Below, in pieces: positions 43,303-50,842 of a stretch of DNA of 64,000 nucleotides. The stretch is from CAIQPS01 sp963843455 (GTDB taxonomy: Bacteria > Actinomycetota > Thermoleophilia > RBG-16-64-13): positions 248,001 through 312,000 of the forward strand of contig CAWJKE010000007.1 in NCBI GenBank assembly GCA_963843455.1. The letters are read 5' to 3'. A model generated the notes under the pieces. The model had not been told where the DNA came from, did not search any database, and was given only the letters and a program-made list of their open reading frames with translations. How positions within the stretch are numbered: position 1 is the stretch's first letter; each line of letters starts with the position of its first letter. Both the position numbers and the translations under genes were made by a program.

Positions 43303-43325
43303 CCCCGCACGCGAGCCATGCGGGG
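43303..43325 (+). other. Hairpin at the 5' end of the rpsA leader
   Basis: CCCCGCA (43303-43309) pairs with TGCGGGG (43319-43325) around a 9-base loop. The transcript would begin with or just before this stem. S1 mRNAs in other bacteria are autoregulated through leader structures; this hairpin may do the same, or simply protect the 5' end. Confidence 0.4.
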
Positions 43326-43372
43326 GCATGGTTCAGTTGTGCATTGCTTTATAAAAAGGAAGCGGAAACTAC

Positions 43373-44920
43373 ATGTCAGACGAACACATCGACGACAACG
43401 CGCAAATCGACGACAGCGTGGAAACGCTACAGGGTGGCCAGGACCTGATGATCGAAGTAGACGGGGTGATGGTCCCCAACTACGACGCCACCATCCTGAC
43501 TTTCGAAGAGGGGGACATTGTCACCGGGACCGTGGTCCGGGTGGACAAGGACGAAGTTCTCGTTGACATCGGCTACAAGAGCGAAGGGGTCGTCCCCGCC
43601 AACGAGCTGTCCATAAGAAAGTCGGTCGACCCTGCTGAAGAAGTGTCGGTGGGCGATATCGTCGACGCCCTCGTGCTGACCAAGGAAGACGCCGACGGAC
43701 GGCTCATCCTTTCCAGGAAGCGCGCCCGGTTCGAGCGTGCTTGGCAGCGTATCGAGAAAGCGGCCGAAGAAGGCACCCCGGTCTCCGGTTCGGTCATCGA
43801 GGTGGTCAAGGGCGGCCTCATCCTGGACCTGGGCGTGCGGGGCTTCCTGCCCGCGTCCCTCGTCGACATCCGGCGGGTGGCCGACCTGGACGAGTTCCTG
43901 GGCCAGACCCTCGAGTGCCGGGTCATCGAGCTCAACCGCTTCCGTAATAACGTGGTCCTCAGCCGCCGCGCCGTGCTCGAGGAAGAGCGCCGCGGAGCGC
44001 GCGAACAGATACTCGACCGCATGAACGTGGGCGACCTGGTCACCGGGACCATCTCGAATATCGTGGACTTCGGTGCTTTCGTCGACCTCGACGGCATCGA
44101 TGGGCTTATCCATATTTCGGAGCTCTCGTGGAGCCACGTCAACCATCCGTCCGAAGTGCTCGTCATCGGACAGAAGGTGGAAGTCCGGGTGCTCGATATC
44201 GACCGCGACCGTCAGCGCATCTCCCTGGGTCTCAAGCAGACCCAGAAGGATCCCTGGCAGCAGGTGTTCGAGAACCGGCAGGTCAACGAGATCGTGCACG
44301 GTAAGGTGACCAAGCTGGTCTCGTTCGGCGCGTTCGTCGAGATCGAAGAAGGGGTCGAAGGCCTCATCCACATCTCCGAACTGGCGCAGCACCACGTTGA
44401 GGATCCCTCCGAGATCGTGCGTCCCGGCCAGGAAGTCAACGTCAAGATCATCGAGATCGATCCCGAGCGGCGTCGTCTGTCGCTGAGTCTCAAACGCCTC
44501 GAGCCCGAGTACCGCATCCATGAGGACGCCATGGCGGAGGAAGGCGAAGAGGGCGAAGAGGGCGAAGATCTCGATATGGCCCAGGACGAGGAAGCCGGCA
44601 CTGAACAGCCGGTCGCCGCGGCCGCTACCCCTTCCGAGGAGGAGGCAGCCGAAGAGGCCCCCGCCGCTGAAGATGTCGCGGTTGTTGAAGATGTCGCGGT
44701 TGTTGAAGAGAGCGCGGTTGCTGAAGAGGCGCCTGCCGTTGAAGATGCCGCGGTTGCCGAATCCCCTGCCGTTGAAGAGCCGGTGGTCGCCGAAGAGGCG
44801 CCTGCCGAGCCTGAGCCTGAGCCTGAGCCCGAGGTCGAGACCGTGCCCGCAGAGGAAGGTTCTGCCGGCGAAGAAGCCGCCGGGGACGCGCCCGCCGACG
44901 AAGAGGCGCAAAAAGAATAA
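43373..44920 (+). CDS. rpsA: 30S ribosomal protein S1
   Basis: The 515-residue protein has four S1 (OB-fold) repeats: about 31-105, 120-195, 210-285 and 297-375. The third and fourth have the best RNA-binding signature (SNIVDFGAFVDLDGIDGLIHISELSW; KLVSFGAFVEIEEGVEGLIHISEL). The last 130 residues are a low-complexity acidic tail of Glu, Ala, Val and Pro with repeated AVVED/AVAEE blocks and PEPEPEPE. Four domains plus a flexible acidic tail is the actinobacterial form. S1 delivers mRNA to the 30S subunit. Own promoter and terminator are present. Confidence 0.95.
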   Translation: MSDEHIDDNAQIDDSVETLQGGQDLMIEVDGVMVPNYDATILTFEEGDIVTGTVVRVDKDEVLVDIGYKSEGVVPANELSIRKSVDPAEEVSVGDIVDALVLTKEDADGRLILSRKRARFERAWQRIEKAAEEGTPVSGSVIEVVKGGLILDLGVRGFLPASLVDIRRVADLDEFLGQTLECRVIELNRFRNNVVLSRRAVLEEERRGAREQILDRMNVGDLVTGTISNIVDFGAFVDLDGIDGLIHISELSWSHVNHPSEVLVIGQKVEVRVLDIDRDRQRISLGLKQTQKDPWQQVFENRQVNEIVHGKVTKLVSFGAFVEIEEGVEGLIHISELAQHHVEDPSEIVRPGQEVNVKIIEIDPERRRLSLSLKRLEPEYRIHEDAMAEEGEEGEEGEDLDMAQDEEAGTEQPVAAAATPSEEEAAEEAPAAEDVAVVEDVAVVEESAVAEEAPAVEDAAVAESPAVEEPVVAEEAPAEPEPEPEPEVETVPAEEGSAGEEAAGDAPADEEAQKE

Positions 44921-44951
44921 GACTGACCGTCCGGAAGATAGGGCATGATAA

Positions 44952-44980
44952 GGGAGCGCCTCGGGGCGCTCCCCGTCTTT
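44952..44980 (+). terminator. Terminator of rpsA
   Basis: GGGAGCGCC, loop TCGG, GGCGCTCCC (9 bp) is followed by CGTCTTT. It lies 31 bases after the rpsA stop and just before coaE. Confidence 0.75.
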
Positions 44981-44991
44981 GTGGAGGCGAC

Positions 44992-45609
44992 TTGACGCTC
45001 GAGCGACCAGATGTGGTGGCCGTCGGCCTCACCGGCGGTATCGGAGCCGGTAAGACGACCGCCGTGCGGTTTTTCGCTGACGCAGGCGCTCTCACCTTGT
45101 CTGCCGACGAGGTCGTTCATCAGTTGTATGGGCGAGCCGACGTCAAGCAGGCCCTGACCGGCTACTTTGGTCCCAGCGTCCTCGACTCGCAGGGCGAGGT
45201 GGATCGGCGCTGCTTGGCTGAGGCGGTGCGCGGACGACCCGATCGGCTCGCGTGGCTGGAGAACCTCACACACCCCCTGGTGGGTGAGGAGCTGTTCCGG
45301 TTCATCCGCGAGGCGCCGGCCGGATCGGTCGTGGTCTGTGAAGTGCCCTTGCTGTTCGAAGCGGGCATGGAAGGCCGCTTCGACCTCGTTGTCACCATCG
45401 AGGCTGCAGCGGAGGACCGCCGCAAACGATCCACCCACGACTTTGGCATGGAAGTGTTCGGCGAGTTTGAGGCGCTGCAGGCCTCGAGCGAGCGACGCGT
45501 GGCCGGAAGCGATCTCGCTTTCTTCAACGATGGCGACTTTGAGCACCTGCGCGCGTTCGTTCGCCGGGCGCACGAACGCGCCCGGCTGATGGCCTCGGAG
45601 GAACGGTGA
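44992..45609 (+). CDS. coaE: Dephospho-CoA kinase
   Basis: CoaE phosphorylates dephospho-CoA in the last step of coenzyme A synthesis. The 205-residue protein has the P-loop TGGIGAGKTTAVRFFADAG, ADEVVHQLY, HPLVGEELF and the VCEVPLLFEAGMEGRFDLVV segment. The C-terminal part is slightly divergent: the usual lid sequence R-x(4)-R with a following Gln is AAEDRRKRSTHDFGM here. The start is a TTG after GGAGG. Its stop overlaps the lytic transglycosylase gene. Confidence 0.9.
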   Translation: MTLERPDVVAVGLTGGIGAGKTTAVRFFADAGALTLSADEVVHQLYGRADVKQALTGYFGPSVLDSQGEVDRRCLAEAVRGRPDRLAWLENLTHPLVGEELFRFIREAPAGSVVVCEVPLLFEAGMEGRFDLVVTIEAAAEDRRKRSTHDFGMEVFGEFEALQASSERRVAGSDLAFFNDGDFEHLRAFVRRAHERARLMASEER

Positions 45610-46232
45610 GGGTGGCGCGGCGCCGCAGGCGCCGCCGCCGTCTGCTGCTCGTTGTGATCCCCCTGGTGGTAATCGTCGCCATTGTGGCGGTGGTCGCAGG
45701 CTTGCTCACGGGGCGGCTGGTGGTCCCGGCCGTTTCGGGAAAGGTCTATCCCATGCGGTACGAGAAGGAGATAGCGGCGGTAGCCAAGACGTACAACGTG
45801 GACCCCTATCTTCTTGCCGCCGTCGCCCGGACGGAGAGTGGCTTCGACCCTGAGGCCAAGTCTCACGCGGGTGCTGTGGGCCTCATGCAGCTCCTGCCCA
45901 GCACCGCCAAGTGGGTCACCGGGCTCAGCGGCTGGAAGGGGCCCGACAATCCCGCCCTTACGAACCCGCAGGACAGCCTCGAACTCGGTGCCTGCTATCT
46001 GGCGTACCTGCAACGTACGTTTGACAACCCTATCGCGGCACTCGCCGCCTACAACGCCGGGCAGAACGCGGTGCGAGGCTGGGTCGAAAAGGCCGGCGGC
46101 TCGGACTCGTTCGGGCCTGAGGACATCCCCTATCCCGAGACGCGGGAATTCGTCCGCCGGGTCCAGCGCTATCAGAGCCTCTTCCAGAGAGCGCACCCTG
46201 ATGCCTTCTCGCTCGCCCAGCGAAACACGTGA
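45606..46232 (+). CDS. Membrane-anchored lytic transglycosylase (SLT domain)
   Basis: The 208-residue protein starts with a very basic stretch (nine Arg in the first 12 residues) and one membrane helix (about 13-35), so it is a type II membrane anchor. The rest is a Slt70-like domain: YNVDPYLLAAVARTESGFDPEAKSHAGAVGLMQLLPSTAKW with catalytic Glu in ARTESGF, and NPIAALAAYNAGQNAVRGW. It cleaves peptidoglycan strands with 1,6-anhydro formation. The GTG start overlaps coaE, and uvrB follows 15 bases later. Confidence 0.92.
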   Translation: MRVARRRRRRRRLLLVVIPLVVIVAIVAVVAGLLTGRLVVPAVSGKVYPMRYEKEIAAVAKTYNVDPYLLAAVARTESGFDPEAKSHAGAVGLMQLLPSTAKWVTGLSGWKGPDNPALTNPQDSLELGACYLAYLQRTFDNPIAALAAYNAGQNAVRGWVEKAGGSDSFGPEDIPYPETREFVRRVQRYQSLFQRAHPDAFSLAQRNT

Positions 46233-46247
46233 TGCAGGTCTGAACCC

Positions 46248-48362
46248 ATGGCCGCCTTCCGCCTCCGCGCCGATTACGAACTCAAAGGGGACCAACCTCA
46301 GGCGGTAGCCAAGCTTGCCGAGGGGCTGAACCGAGGTGACCGCTTTCAGACGCTCTTGGGGGTGACGGGCTCCGGCAAGACCTTCACCATGGCCAACCTC
46401 ATCGCCGAGACCGGCAAGCCGACATTGGTCATGGCGCCCAACAAGACCCTCGCCGCTCAACTCTGCAATGAGTTCCGGGAGTTCTTGCCCGACAACGCAG
46501 TGGAGTACTTCGTCTCGTACTACGACTACTACCAGCCCGAGGCGTACCTGCCGGCCACCGACACCTACATCGAAAAGGACTCATCGATAAACCAGGAGAT
46601 CGACCGCCTGCGGCACGCGGCCACCTCGGATCTGCTCATGAGGGACGACGTAGTCATCGTCGCCTCGGTGTCCTGCATCTACGGCCTTGGTTCCCCCCAG
46701 GAGTATCTGGGGCAGGTGGTCCTTCTGAAGCAGGGGGACGACATCAGCCGGGACGAGGTGTTCGCCAAGCTGGTCAAGATCCACTACGAGCGTAACGACA
46801 TCGGTTTTACTCGTGGCAAGTTCCGGGTGCGGGGCGAGAGTTTCGAGGTCTGGCCGGCCTACGACGACTACGCCCTGCGGGTGAGCCTCTGGGGTGACCT
46901 CGTGGAAGAGATCGTGAAAGTGGATCCCCTCACCCAGGAGGTGATCGCCCGGCTCCCCAGCGTGGCCATCTACCCGGCCACCCATTTTGTCACCTCCGAG
47001 GACGCCATCCAGCGGTCGCTGGCGGAGATCGCCGCCGAGTTGGAGACCCGCGTGGGCGAGTTGGAAGGTCAGGGAAAGCAGCTCGAGGCCTTCCGACTTC
47101 GTCAGCGCACTCAGTACGACATGGAGATGCTCCGCGAACTCGGCTACTGCAACGGCATCGAGAACTACTCGCGCATCTTGGCCGGTCGTCAGCCAGGTGA
47201 GCCACCCTACACCCTCCTCGACTTCTTCCCCGATGACTTCCTGGTGCTCATCGACGAGTCCCACATGACCGTGCCGCAGTTACACGGCATGTATGAGGGA
47301 GACCGCAGCCGCAAGACCATGCTCGTGGAGCACGGTTTTCGACTTCCCTCGGCGCTCGACAACCGACCGCTCCGCTTTGAGGAGTTCATGGAGCGGGCGC
47401 CGCAAGTGGTGTTCGTTTCGGCCACGCCCGGGGTGTGGGAGACGTCGGTGTCGACCCAGGTGGTGGAACAGTTGGTGCGGCCCACCGGCCTGGTGGACCC
47501 TGTCGTCGAGGTGCGGCCCACCAAGCACCAGATCGACAACCTCATGAACGAGATCCGGGAGCGCGTGGACCGCGGCCAGCGGACCTTGGTGACGACGCTC
47601 ACCAAGAAGATGGCGGAGGACCTCACCGACTACCTCCTGGAGATGGGCTTCAAGGTGCGCTACCTGCACTCGGAGGTCGACACCATCGAGCGGATACGCA
47701 CCATCCGCGAGCTGCGGCTGGGCGAGGTGGACGTGCTCGTGGGCATCAACCTGCTCCGCGAAGGACTGGACCTGCCCGAGGTCACTCTGGTGGCCATCCT
47801 GGACGCCGACAAGGAAGGATTCCTCCGCGGCGAGACCGCGCTGATCCAGACGATCGGCCGGGCGGCGCGAAACGTGGAGGGCAGGGTCATCATGTACGCC
47901 GACAAACGGACCGTGGCCATGGATCGGGCGATCTCCGAGACCGACCGCCGGCGCGCGGCCCAGCTTGCCTTCAACGAGGCCCACGGCATCGAGCCACGCA
48001 CCATCGTGAAGGGCGTGTCGGACATTGCCGAACTGTTGGGCATCAGCGCGACGGTGCCCTACAAGGAGCGGCGCAAGACGGCCCACGGCGAGGAGATGTC
48101 CGTCGAAGAGATGGAGCGGCTCATGGCCACCTTGGAGGAGGAGATGTTCCAGGCCGCCGAGGAACTCCGTTTCGAGTACGCGGCCAAACTCCGCGACGAG
48201 ATCAAGGACCTGGCGCGCGACCTGGGCCGGCTGCGCGGCGAAGGTGGAACGGCTACAGGCGCGGGTGGCGCCGCGGTACGCAAGAAGAGTGGCGGGACAG
48301 GTGGCCGCCATCAGAACAAGGGTGGCGGCCAGGCCGCCGGTGACCGGACTACTCGATTGTGA
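46248..48362 (+). CDS. uvrB: UvrABC system protein B
   Basis: The 704-residue DNA damage-recognition helicase has Walker A LGVTGSGKTF, the beta-hairpin YFVSYYDYYQPEAYLPATDTYIEKDSSIN split in two motifs, DESH (Walker B), VSATPG and helicase motifs V and VI (GLDLPEVTLVAILDADKEGF, QTIGRAARN). A C-terminal UVR coiled-coil (EEEMFQAAEELRFEYAAKLRDEIKDL) contacts UvrC. A tail of about 40 residues rich in Gly, Lys and Thr follows. The last 14 bases overlap the convergent mgtC gene. Confidence 0.96.
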   Translation: MAAFRLRADYELKGDQPQAVAKLAEGLNRGDRFQTLLGVTGSGKTFTMANLIAETGKPTLVMAPNKTLAAQLCNEFREFLPDNAVEYFVSYYDYYQPEAYLPATDTYIEKDSSINQEIDRLRHAATSDLLMRDDVVIVASVSCIYGLGSPQEYLGQVVLLKQGDDISRDEVFAKLVKIHYERNDIGFTRGKFRVRGESFEVWPAYDDYALRVSLWGDLVEEIVKVDPLTQEVIARLPSVAIYPATHFVTSEDAIQRSLAEIAAELETRVGELEGQGKQLEAFRLRQRTQYDMEMLRELGYCNGIENYSRILAGRQPGEPPYTLLDFFPDDFLVLIDESHMTVPQLHGMYEGDRSRKTMLVEHGFRLPSALDNRPLRFEEFMERAPQVVFVSATPGVWETSVSTQVVEQLVRPTGLVDPVVEVRPTKHQIDNLMNEIRERVDRGQRTLVTTLTKKMAEDLTDYLLEMGFKVRYLHSEVDTIERIRTIRELRLGEVDVLVGINLLREGLDLPEVTLVAILDADKEGFLRGETALIQTIGRAARNVEGRVIMYADKRTVAMDRAISETDRRRAAQLAFNEAHGIEPRTIVKGVSDIAELLGISATVPYKERRKTAHGEEMSVEEMERLMATLEEEMFQAAEELRFEYAAKLRDEIKDLARDLGRLRGEGGTATGAGGAAVRKKSGGTGGRHQNKGGGQAAGDRTTRL

Positions 48363-49005
48363 CCGTCCGCACCTCGCGGAGGTCGGCGATCAACGCGGTG
48401 AGTCTCGTCTGGTCGAGGCTGTGGGGAAGGTCGAGCAGCAGATGCACCGTGTCGTTGTCATTCTCGCCCGGGACCACGCCCATCTCTTTGACCATCACGT
48501 GTGCCTGCTGCAGCACACTCACAAGCTCCGCAAGGGGTGAGTAGCCGGACGACGTGAAATGCACGCGGACGGAGACTGGATGTCCCCTCCGGGCGTAGAG
48601 GAGACGGTCCTCGATCATGCGCAGCGCGTACAAACTGACGATCACCACGCCGGTGGTGACGAGAGCGGCGGAAAAGAACCCCTGCGCGGTCAGTAGTCCG
48701 ACGGCAGCCACGGTCCAGAGACTGGCGGCCGTCGTAAGTCCGCGCACCGAGACACCATAGCGAATGATCGCTCCGGCTCCAAGAAAGCCGATGCCGGTGA
48801 CCACCTGGGCGGAGATGCGGTTCGGGTCGAACGTTGTGCCCTCGATCCCGTAGGACGACGCCAGGGTGAAGGCCGCTGCGCCGACCGAGACCAGGATGTG
48901 CGTCCGGAAGCCCGCGGTGTGCTCACGGAACTCGCGCTCGATCCCGATAGCGCCGGCAAGCACGGCGGCGATCAGAATGCGTATCACGACGTCCCAGATG
49001 CTCAT
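48349..49005 (-). CDS. MgtC/SapB-family membrane protein
   Basis: The 218-residue protein has four or five membrane helices containing the family core (ILIAAVLAGAIGIEREFREHTAGFRTHILVSVGAAAFTLAS and RISAQVVTGIGFLGAGAIIRYGVSVRGLTTAASLW) and a C-terminal soluble ACT-like domain of about 75 residues. MgtC relatives influence Mg2+ homeostasis, ATP synthase activity or virulence, but many remain of unknown function. It ends inside uvrB on the opposite strand. Confidence 0.88.
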   Translation of the reverse strand: MSIWDVVIRILIAAVLAGAIGIEREFREHTAGFRTHILVSVGAAAFTLASSYGIEGTTFDPNRISAQVVTGIGFLGAGAIIRYGVSVRGLTTAASLWTVAAVGLLTAQGFFSAALVTTGVVIVSLYALRMIEDRLLYARRGHPVSVRVHFTSSGYSPLAELVSVLQQAHVMVKEMGVVPGENDNDTVHLLLDLPHSLDQTRLTALIADLREVRTVTIE

Positions 49006-49136
49006 GCCCCCATACTAGGGCGCGTGCCGTCCGGGGGCAAGCGACCGCCGGGCGATTTGACCAGCGAGCCTACAGCCTATAGAGTCCACAACAAGCAGCC
49101 GGGAGTCCCCGCTGTCATTCCTCAGGAGGCCTGGTT

Positions 49137-49505
49137 GTGGATACCCTGATCTTTGCCGCTGCCTCAATCCTGGCTGTGTGGGGCGGCGCCCATCTCTTCG
49201 CCACCCGAGGGGTGCTAGCCGGCTTCGGCGAACTGACGACGGACAATCGACGGATTGTCACCATGGAGTGGATGGTAGAGGGGGTGGCTCTCATCGCGAC
49301 GGCCGCGTACACCGGCACCGTCACCGCTCTCGACTCGAGCGCCTCCGCGTCGAACGGCGTCTACGGGGTCACGATCGTCACGCTGGTCGTCCTGGCGATA
49401 GTCTCCCTTCTCACCGGCTTTCGGGTCGCGTTCCCGCCCTTCCGCCTCTGCCCGATCATTTTCACGCTGGCGGCGGTCCTGATCGCCGTCGGGGCGTGGG
49501 CCTGA
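49137..49505 (+). CDS. Small four-helix membrane protein of unknown function
   Basis: The 122-residue protein has four hydrophobic segments (about 3-20, 43-63, 75-93, 98-119) and no soluble domain. A short polar stretch LTTDNRRIVTMEWMVEG follows the first helix. I do not recognise a family with certainty. The GTG follows CAGGAGG. Its stop overlaps the start of the MFS carrier (TGATG), so the two are probably co-translated and may work together. Confidence 0.7.
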   Translation: MDTLIFAAASILAVWGGAHLFATRGVLAGFGELTTDNRRIVTMEWMVEGVALIATAAYTGTVTALDSSASASNGVYGVTIVTLVVLAIVSLLTGFRVAFPPFRLCPIIFTLAAVLIAVGAWA

Positions 49506-50767
49506 TGAAGAGCCGGTTCTCATACGGCTGGGTCATCGTCGCCGCCTCGTTCATCCTGCTGATCGGCTCGTTTGGCACGCAGATGTGTTTCGGGCTGTTC
49601 GTCAAGCCCCTGACCGAGCAATTCGGATGGTCGCGTGCAGGCGTATCGGGTGCGATGTCTCTGCTCATGGCCGTCTCGGGGCTGGTGGGAGTCGCCATGG
49701 GGAGAGTGACGGACAGATACGGGGCCAGAGTCGCGGTCGCGCCGGGAGTCGTGATTGGTGCGCTGTCGTACGCGCTCCTGTCCAGGATGCACTCTCTCTG
49801 GGAGTTCTACCTCTTGTTCGGCGTGGGGGGTGGCATCTTGGCCGGATGCAGTTACACACCGGCGGTCGCCGCCGTCTCCAACTGGTTCGATACCCGGCGG
49901 AGGACGATGGCGATCGGCATGGCACTCCTCGGGCCGGTCGTGGGCCAGATGATTCTGTCTCCGGTGATCTCCGGGGTCATCGCGGGCGATGGCTGGCGCA
50001 CTGCCTGGCTGGTCCTCGGGATCGTAACCTTCGTGTGCGGCCTGCCGGCGATCGTCGTGATAGGCAAGAAACCGGTGGCCGCGGACCAAGAGGCTGGGAC
50101 CGAAACCGCCGAGGGTCGAGATGCGCTGCGACCTGCCGAGGGACTGTCAACAGGAGAGGCCGCCCGCACGCTCGCCTTCTGGATCTTGATGGGAGCGGGC
50201 GTCGTGCTCGGTCTCGGCTTCTACGCTTTCACCGCCCACGTCGTGCCCTACGCCACCGATGTGGGGATGTCCACCACGGCCGCCGCTCTCATCCTGACCG
50301 TGAGTAGCGTCGGCGGCGCTGCCGGCACTCTTCTTGCCTGGATCATCACCGCGAAGCTTGGCTATCGATGGACCCTTCTCGTGCTCACGGCCCTGAACGG
50401 GATCGCCATGGTCCTGTTCATCGTGGCGGGAAGCGTCTGGGCGTTCTACCTCTTGGCTGTGATCATAGGCTTCGCGTTTAGCGCGGTAGTCCCGGTGAGG
50501 ATGGGGGTAGTCCCTCCGCTCTTCGGGCTTCGAGCGATCGGTGCGATCATCGGGTTCTCGGCGCTGGGCTTTTCCCTGGGGGCGATAGTAGGACCCTTCC
50601 TCGCGGGCTTTGTGTTCGACTCGACGGGCAGTTATGACCTGGCTTTTCTCATCTGCGGAGTGCTATTGATGATCGGGGCCGCCAGTCTCTATTATCTCCG
50701 GGTTCCGAGAGCGAATCCGGCACCCGCACCGGCTGCTGTTTGGCGAGCGGAGGACGTGCTGGAATAA
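49505..50767 (+). CDS. MFS transporter (oxalate/formate antiporter-like)
   Basis: A 420-residue carrier with twelve predicted helices. The first helix region FSYGWVIVAASFILLIGSFGTQMCFGLFVKPL and the loop GRVTDRYGARVAV (MFS motif A) plus a long middle loop rich in Glu/Ala fit the OFA/monocarboxylate group. Substrate is unknown; a small carboxylate is the default guess. Translation is coupled to the small membrane protein upstream. Confidence 0.88.
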   Translation: MKSRFSYGWVIVAASFILLIGSFGTQMCFGLFVKPLTEQFGWSRAGVSGAMSLLMAVSGLVGVAMGRVTDRYGARVAVAPGVVIGALSYALLSRMHSLWEFYLLFGVGGGILAGCSYTPAVAAVSNWFDTRRRTMAIGMALLGPVVGQMILSPVISGVIAGDGWRTAWLVLGIVTFVCGLPAIVVIGKKPVAADQEAGTETAEGRDALRPAEGLSTGEAARTLAFWILMGAGVVLGLGFYAFTAHVVPYATDVGMSTTAAALILTVSSVGGAAGTLLAWIITAKLGYRWTLLVLTALNGIAMVLFIVAGSVWAFYLLAVIIGFAFSAVVPVRMGVVPPLFGLRAIGAIIGFSALGFSLGAIVGPFLAGFVFDSTGSYDLAFLICGVLLMIGAASLYYLRVPRANPAPAPAAVWRAEDVLE

Positions 50768-50842
50768 TTGCCTGGCGGGACGCGGCGGGCGAAGGGTCGC
50801 CCACGCGGTGAGACTGGAGTGAAGACGGCGGAAGGACGACGC

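Noticed and set aside
44640..44880. Repeated DNA in the rpsA tail as a mobile or CRISPR-like repeat
   Set aside because: The repeats encode an in-frame acidic Glu/Ala/Val/Pro tail typical of actinobacterial S1 and are imperfect, without spacers.
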